Source: an uncultured Eubacteriales bacterium
Lineage (GTDB): Bacteria; Bacillota; Clostridia; Oscillospirales; Butyricicoccaceae
Length of the DNA: 7,641 bases
Assembly: GCA_934675045.1 (NCBI GenBank)
Contig: CAKUPI010000082.1
Location: 1 to 7,641, forward strand
Direction of reading: 5' to 3'
Shown: positions 5,013 through 7,641 of the stretch, one piece after another
How positions within the stretch are numbered: position 1 is the first letter of the stretch
Layout: each line of letters starts with the position of its first letter
Program-made: the position numbers and the translations under genes
Notes under the pieces: generated by a model
Database searches by the model: none
The model's input: only the letters and a program-made list of their open reading frames with translations
Told to the model about the DNA's origin: nothing

Positions 5013-7641
5013 GGCGCTCATCTTGCGAAAAGCGGACAAACGAGTTATACTCAAAGTAAACCCGGCATGTCCGATCTGGCCGGGCAGCTTGCGGAGCTTG
5101 ATGCAGATGGGAACCCTCTGTTTGCGAAAAACAGAGAGGAAGCTGGTGTAGAGGCCTACGACCACCTCGCTATAAAGCAGGCACGAGCCGAAGCGGACAA
5201 GAAGTATGGCATCACTCCGGACGAAAGCCGTTCTCTGGCAGGATATACGCAGACTACGTTCTCCATGATGAACAACCGCATGATGAGCGGTAAATTGAGT
5301 GAAGCGGACAAGGCCGTGGTTGGCAGAGTTATGGCGGCCCTGAAGAAGTTTCCAACCTTCAGCGGACGCACCTACCGTAACCTGGAGTTCCAGGGCGAGG
5401 TCGCATACCGGGAGTTCCTGGAGGAGTACAGCGCGGGGCACACTGTAAAGCTAAAGGCGTTCACGTCCACTTCCAAACGGCCCAATGGCTATCCGAAGTT
5501 CGGTCAGTACACCGTCCACATGGTGATTGACGGGAAAACCGGCGCGGACATTGCGGACACCTACGGTATTCCGCGGCAGCAGGAGGTTATTCTGCTGCCG
5601 GGCACCAGCGTCGAAATTACAAAGGTGGGTACGGCAAACGACGGCTGCCTGCTGATTTATGCACAGGAGGTCAAAGCAAATGAGCTGGGACGAGATTATG
5701 AACATGAAGGATCCCCACAAAGCGCTGTTGGCAATCGAGAAGAAAATCGAAACGGAAAACCTCTCACTTCAGGAGATGGAAGACAGAGTGTGGCAGTACG
5801 CAGAACTGCACGGGATTACGACGGACGAAATGGCGTTCTATCCGAACGGGGAGAGAGTGATTCAGCCCCATTAACTACCGGGGAAACCTCGGTACCTGCC
5901 GCCGCCGGCGAGCAGGCGGCGCAGAGGGCGTATGGCACCCGCCGCATGCAGGACGCTGCGGCCAGCCTGGGCAAGAACGGGGTCAAGGCCCTATCCGCCA
6001 GCTATGACGGCAGCATGCGGGCTGACCACTACTACGCGGGCTTTGCCTCCTACTACGAGGCAGGCATCTCCGGTATCGACATGGTAAAGGTGGACAGCGA
6101 CTACGGCAGCCGCCTGACAAAGGCCCAGCGCTTCGCGGCCTACTCCGCCGGGCAGAACGATGCCGCCCTCTCCCTCCAGCGGGAGCAGCAGGGCGTCAAG
6201 AGCGCCACGGTGTACGGCGACGAGGCGGGCTTCGTGCAGTCCGAACATTCCGCCAGCCTGCCCAAGGAGACCGTGCGCTTCTACGACAGCCTGGCCCGCG
6301 CCGCCGGGGTGAAAATCCAAATGGCGGAGGCCACCGGCAAGGGCGGCGCAAACGGCTGGTACAGCAACGGCATCATCCACATCGCCAGCGACGCCGAGAA
6401 CCCCGGCATGGTGGTGGCAAAGCACGAGATCACCCACCGGATGCAGGAGAGGGCCCCGGAGGAATACCGGAAGTACCGCGACTATGCCATGTCCGCTCTG
6501 ACCGAGCGGTACGGCTCTACCGCCTCCATCGTGGAGCAGTACAAGAGCCTCTATGCAGAGGCGGGCGTAAACCTCTCTACAGAGCAGGCCATGGACGAGA
6601 TCGCCGCCGACTTCACCGAGGCGCTGACGGTTGACCCGGCCAGGTTTGAGACCCTGGCAAAGGAAAACCGCAGCGTGGCCCGGAAGCTGCTGGACGCCGT
6701 GCGGGACTTCATCCGCAAGGTCAAGTCTCTGTTCAAGGGAAACAAGACTGCGCAGAACCAGGCCGCCGCCAACGCCTACGGCGTGAGTATCGACACCCTG
6801 GAGGAAGCGGCCCGCCTCTGGGAGGAGGCGCTGAAAGCAACCAGCGAACAGACGGCAAACAAAAACGCCGCCCAGACGGACGGCGGCACAAAATTCTCTA
6901 TCAAACGGACCTCGCAAATGACGCTGGCCCAGCAGCTCAAGATGTTCTACGACGGCAAGATGGCAAGCAGCGACGCGTTCTACTTCGGGGAGACCCCGGA
7001 CACGCTGAACATCGCCGGGCTTGACGCGCTGCCCCTGGCCTTTACGGTTTCGGACTTCCGCAAGTCCTCCAAGGGGAAACACAATGTGCCGCGCAGAGTA
7101 TGGAAAAACCTGCACAGCAGCCTGGAGACTGCGCTGTTTTCCTTCCGCCAAGGAGACCGCATTGGCATTATGACCGGCGATATCGACGGCGACGGAAAGC
7201 CCCTTCTGGTAGGCATTCAGTCCGGCGTGCAAATGGATACGGGCAAGGTAAATGCCATCCGCAGCGTGTACGGTCTGGACAACCCCGGCCCGTGGCTGCA
7301 AAATCAAATCAAAGCCGGAAAAGAGCTTATCATCCTGGATGAAAAAAGAGCCAATACCTTCCTTTACCCCTACGGCGCATATTCGGCCTCGCGGAAAGAA
7401 GGTATCAGCTCCATTCGGAGAGCGGATGCTGACCTCCAGACCTACGGCTACATGGCCTCGGTGGGAGATGGCATTCGCTCTACGGGTGAGAGTATAACCC
7501 AGAACGGGGCGGAAGTCAAGACGAAGTTTTCTCTCAAAGAGGACAGCCAGGGCCGCGAACTGACGGAGGCCCAGCGGGAATATTTCCGGGACAGCAAGGC
7601 GGTGGATAGCGATGGACGACTGCTGACGCTCTACCATGGGA
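4818..7641 (+). CDS. Polyvalent phage/ICE protein: ADP-ribosyltransferase, zincin protease, MuF-C-like and second ART domain; both ends missing
   Basis: One uninterrupted frame of at least 941 codons, open at the right edge and lacking a natural start (the coordinate is the first ATG). Domains by residue: repeat module A (1-65); ADP-ribosyltransferase exoenzyme-like domain (about 105-285) with Arg187 in TYRN, STS (217-219) and QQE (254-256, catalytic Glu256), the R-S-QxE set used to transfer ADP-ribose from NAD; a low-complexity linker (288-375) overlapping a second ORF; module B (381-450); a zincin peptidase with HEITH (536-540) and a likely third ligand in MDEIAADF (Glu594); a TKFSIK linker (691); a domain resembling MuF-C/PBECR-type phage nuclease modules (about 720-860); TKFSLK (902); and the opening of an ART-PolyVal domain ending in LYHG (938-941). 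Such proteins of phages and conjugative elements are thought to enter or modify the recipient cell. No virion, integrase or transfer gene is visible, so phage or ICE cannot be decided. The ART and zincin calls are firm, MuF-C moderate. Confidence 0.85.
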   Translation, partial: MDKAGATAMTGMYSPGQDAEGYIGGMMKAYSAGKKGEGADSLNDLPGVTAPQAQAAYLAGQADAAGAHLAKSGQTSYTQSKPGMSDLAGQLAELDADGNPLFAKNREEAGVEAYDHLAIKQARAEADKKYGITPDESRSLAGYTQTTFSMMNNRMMSGKLSEADKAVVGRVMAALKKFPTFSGRTYRNLEFQGEVAYREFLEEYSAGHTVKLKAFTSTSKRPNGYPKFGQYTVHMVIDGKTGADIADTYGIPRQQEVILLPGTSVEITKVGTANDGCLLIYAQEVKANELGRDYEHEGSPQSAVGNREENRNGKPLTSGDGRQSVAVRRTARDYDGRNGVLSERGESDSAPLTTGETSVPAAAGEQAAQRAYGTRRMQDAAASLGKNGVKALSASYDGSMRADHYYAGFASYYEAGISGIDMVKVDSDYGSRLTKAQRFAAYSAGQNDAALSLQREQQGVKSATVYGDEAGFVQSEHSASLPKETVRFYDSLARAAGVKIQMAEATGKGGANGWYSNGIIHIASDAENPGMVVAKHEITHRMQERAPEEYRKYRDYAMSALTERYGSTASIVEQYKSLYAEAGVNLSTEQAMDEIAADFTEALTVDPARFETLAKENRSVARKLLDAVRDFIRKVKSLFKGNKTAQNQAAANAYGVSIDTLEEAARLWEEALKATSEQTANKNAAQTDGGTKFSIKRTSQMTLAQQLKMFYDGKMASSDAFYFGETPDTLNIAGLDALPLAFTVSDFRKSSKGKHNVPRRVWKNLHSSLETALFSFRQGDRIGIMTGDIDGDGKPLLVGIQSGVQMDTGKVNAIRSVYGLDNPGPWLQNQIKAGKELIILDEKRANTFLYPYGAYSASRKEGISSIRRADADLQTYGYMASVGDGIRSTGESITQNGAEVKTKFSLKEDSQGRELTEAQREYFRDSKAVDSDGRLLTLYHG
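5665..5670 (+). promoter_or_regulatory. Ribosome binding site of the nested small ORF
   Basis: A perfect AGGAGG lies 9 bases before ATG 5680, inside the coding sequence of the long frame (codons for the end of the first ADP-ribosyltransferase domain). It selects 5680 as the start rather than the in-frame ATG at 5659, which lies upstream of this site. Confidence 0.75.
5680..5874 (+). CDS. Small acidic protein nested out of frame inside the polyvalent gene
   Basis: This 64-residue ORF ends in TAA and lies wholly within the long polyvalent frame, shifted by +1. It starts with MSWDEIMNMKDPHKALLAIE and ends with YPNGERVIQPH. It is strongly acidic (13 D/E against 6 K/R), probably two or three helices, with no cysteine, signal peptide or membrane segment. 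Hand-counted third-position GC is 45 of 64 codons in this frame and 18 of 64 in the overlapping long frame, so this frame carries the coding signature of the region. It begins right after the ADP-ribosyltransferase domain and has a strong ribosome binding site. I do not recognise the family. Position and charge would suit an immunity or antitoxin-like partner of the transferase, or a conserved small phage protein; both are inference. Confidence 0.65.
   Translation: MSWDEIMNMKDPHKALLAIEKKIETENLSLQEMEDRVWQYAELHGITTDEMAFYPNGERVIQPH
5877..5923 (+). repeat. Two tandem stem-loops just after the nested ORF
   Basis: The first stem-loop pairs ACCGGGG (5877-5883) with CCTCGGT (5887-5893) around AAA, with one G:T wobble. 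The second pairs TGC(C)GCCGCC (5897-5906, one bulged C) with GGCGGCGCA (5915-5923) around an 8-base loop. They start 3 bases after the TAA at 5874. Neither has a T-run, so they are not typical terminators. They could pause RNA polymerase or ribosomes, or be GC-rich chance. Confidence 0.4.
5958..6167 (+). repeat. Protein-level repeat module, copy B
   Basis: This 70-codon module of the long frame is homologous to copy A (4809-5012) and closes with FAAYSAGQNDAA against AAYLAGQADAA in copy A. The copies are diverged at DNA level, so this is an old duplication or two separately acquired modules, not a recent direct repeat. Third-position GC is high (51 of 60 codons from 5946). It stands directly before the zincin domain, as copy A stands before the first ADP-ribosyltransferase domain. 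Confidence 0.7.

Noticed and set aside
4737..5100. Transposon or insertion-sequence end at the junction
   Set aside because: I found no terminal inverted repeats, direct target repeats or transposase; only one isolated stem-loop is present.
4734..5441. Minus-strand open frame of 235 codons across the junction
   Set aside because: It is antisense to the conserved repeat module and ADP-ribosyltransferase domain and shows no recognisable motif.
5991..7637. Open frame of 548 codons on the minus strand
   Set aside because: It lies antisense to the plus-strand frame that encodes recognisable ADP-ribosyltransferase, zincin and MuF-C-like motifs. Its translation is a low-information V/G/L/H-rich product, as expected opposite GC3-rich codons.
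1..7641. CRISPR arrays, tRNA or rRNA genes
   Set aside because: No regularly spaced direct repeats, cloverleaf-like segments or conserved rRNA stretches were seen on either strand.

Overview
The window looks like chromosomal or metagenome-derived DNA of a GC-rich Clostridia member, probably a gut Oscillospirales/Ruminococcaceae-type organism. The evidence is strong AGGAGG/GGGAG ribosome binding sites, sigma-A type promoters, an apgM-type gene next to thrC, a VanZ-like protein, and a phage/ICE polyvalent protein of the kind common in gut Firmicutes. Taxonomy is inferred from gene style only.

Left part (1-4736), all on the minus strand. The 5' end of a P-loop nucleotide kinase (FlaR/topology-modulation, adenylate-kinase-like) runs off the left edge, with its own extended -10 promoter and ribosome binding site. 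A hairpin terminator with T-tracts on both sides (284-322) separates it from a four-gene operon transcribed right to left: thrC (threonine synthase), an ApgM-family enzyme that is more likely the proposed alternative homoserine kinase than a glycolytic mutase, a HEPN(Swt1-like)-Sel1 repeat protein, and a VanZ-like membrane protein. All three gene boundaries are 4-base ATGA overlaps, so the operon is probably translationally coupled. One good promoter (TAGACA, 17 bases, TACAAT) drives it from 4708-4736. If the ApgM-family protein phosphorylates homoserine, the first two genes make the last two steps of threonine synthesis. The HEPN-Sel1 and VanZ-like products are unexplained passengers.

Junction (about 4737-4817). 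Directly behind the thrC promoter, in the opposite direction, lies an open frame with no start region. It holds a C8 tract, a stem-loop, and then sequence already inside a conserved protein module. This is either a real recombination or element boundary that cut a large mobile-element gene, or a chimeric join.

Right part (4818-7641), plus strand. A single uninterrupted frame, open at both ends, encodes at least 941 residues of a multidomain polyvalent protein. In order it has: repeat module A, an ADP-ribosyltransferase domain with an intact R / STS / QxE set, a linker, repeat module B, a HEITH zincin metallopeptidase domain, a MuF-C/PBECR-like domain, and the first residues of a second ADP-ribosyltransferase (ART-PolyVal type) cut by the window end. 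Proteins like this are carried by phages and conjugative elements and are thought to be delivered into, or to act early in, the new host.

The most unusual feature is a 64-residue acidic ORF (5680-5874), in another frame, nested entirely in the linker just after the first ADP-ribosyltransferase domain. It has its own AGGAGG. Third-position GC in this stretch is about 70% in the small frame and about 28% in the long frame, so the small gene appears to be the primary coding sequence there. The transferase domain plus small ORF sits between two diverged copies of the same module and begins with a compositional dip, as expected of a toxin plus immunity-like cassette. That functional reading is inference.
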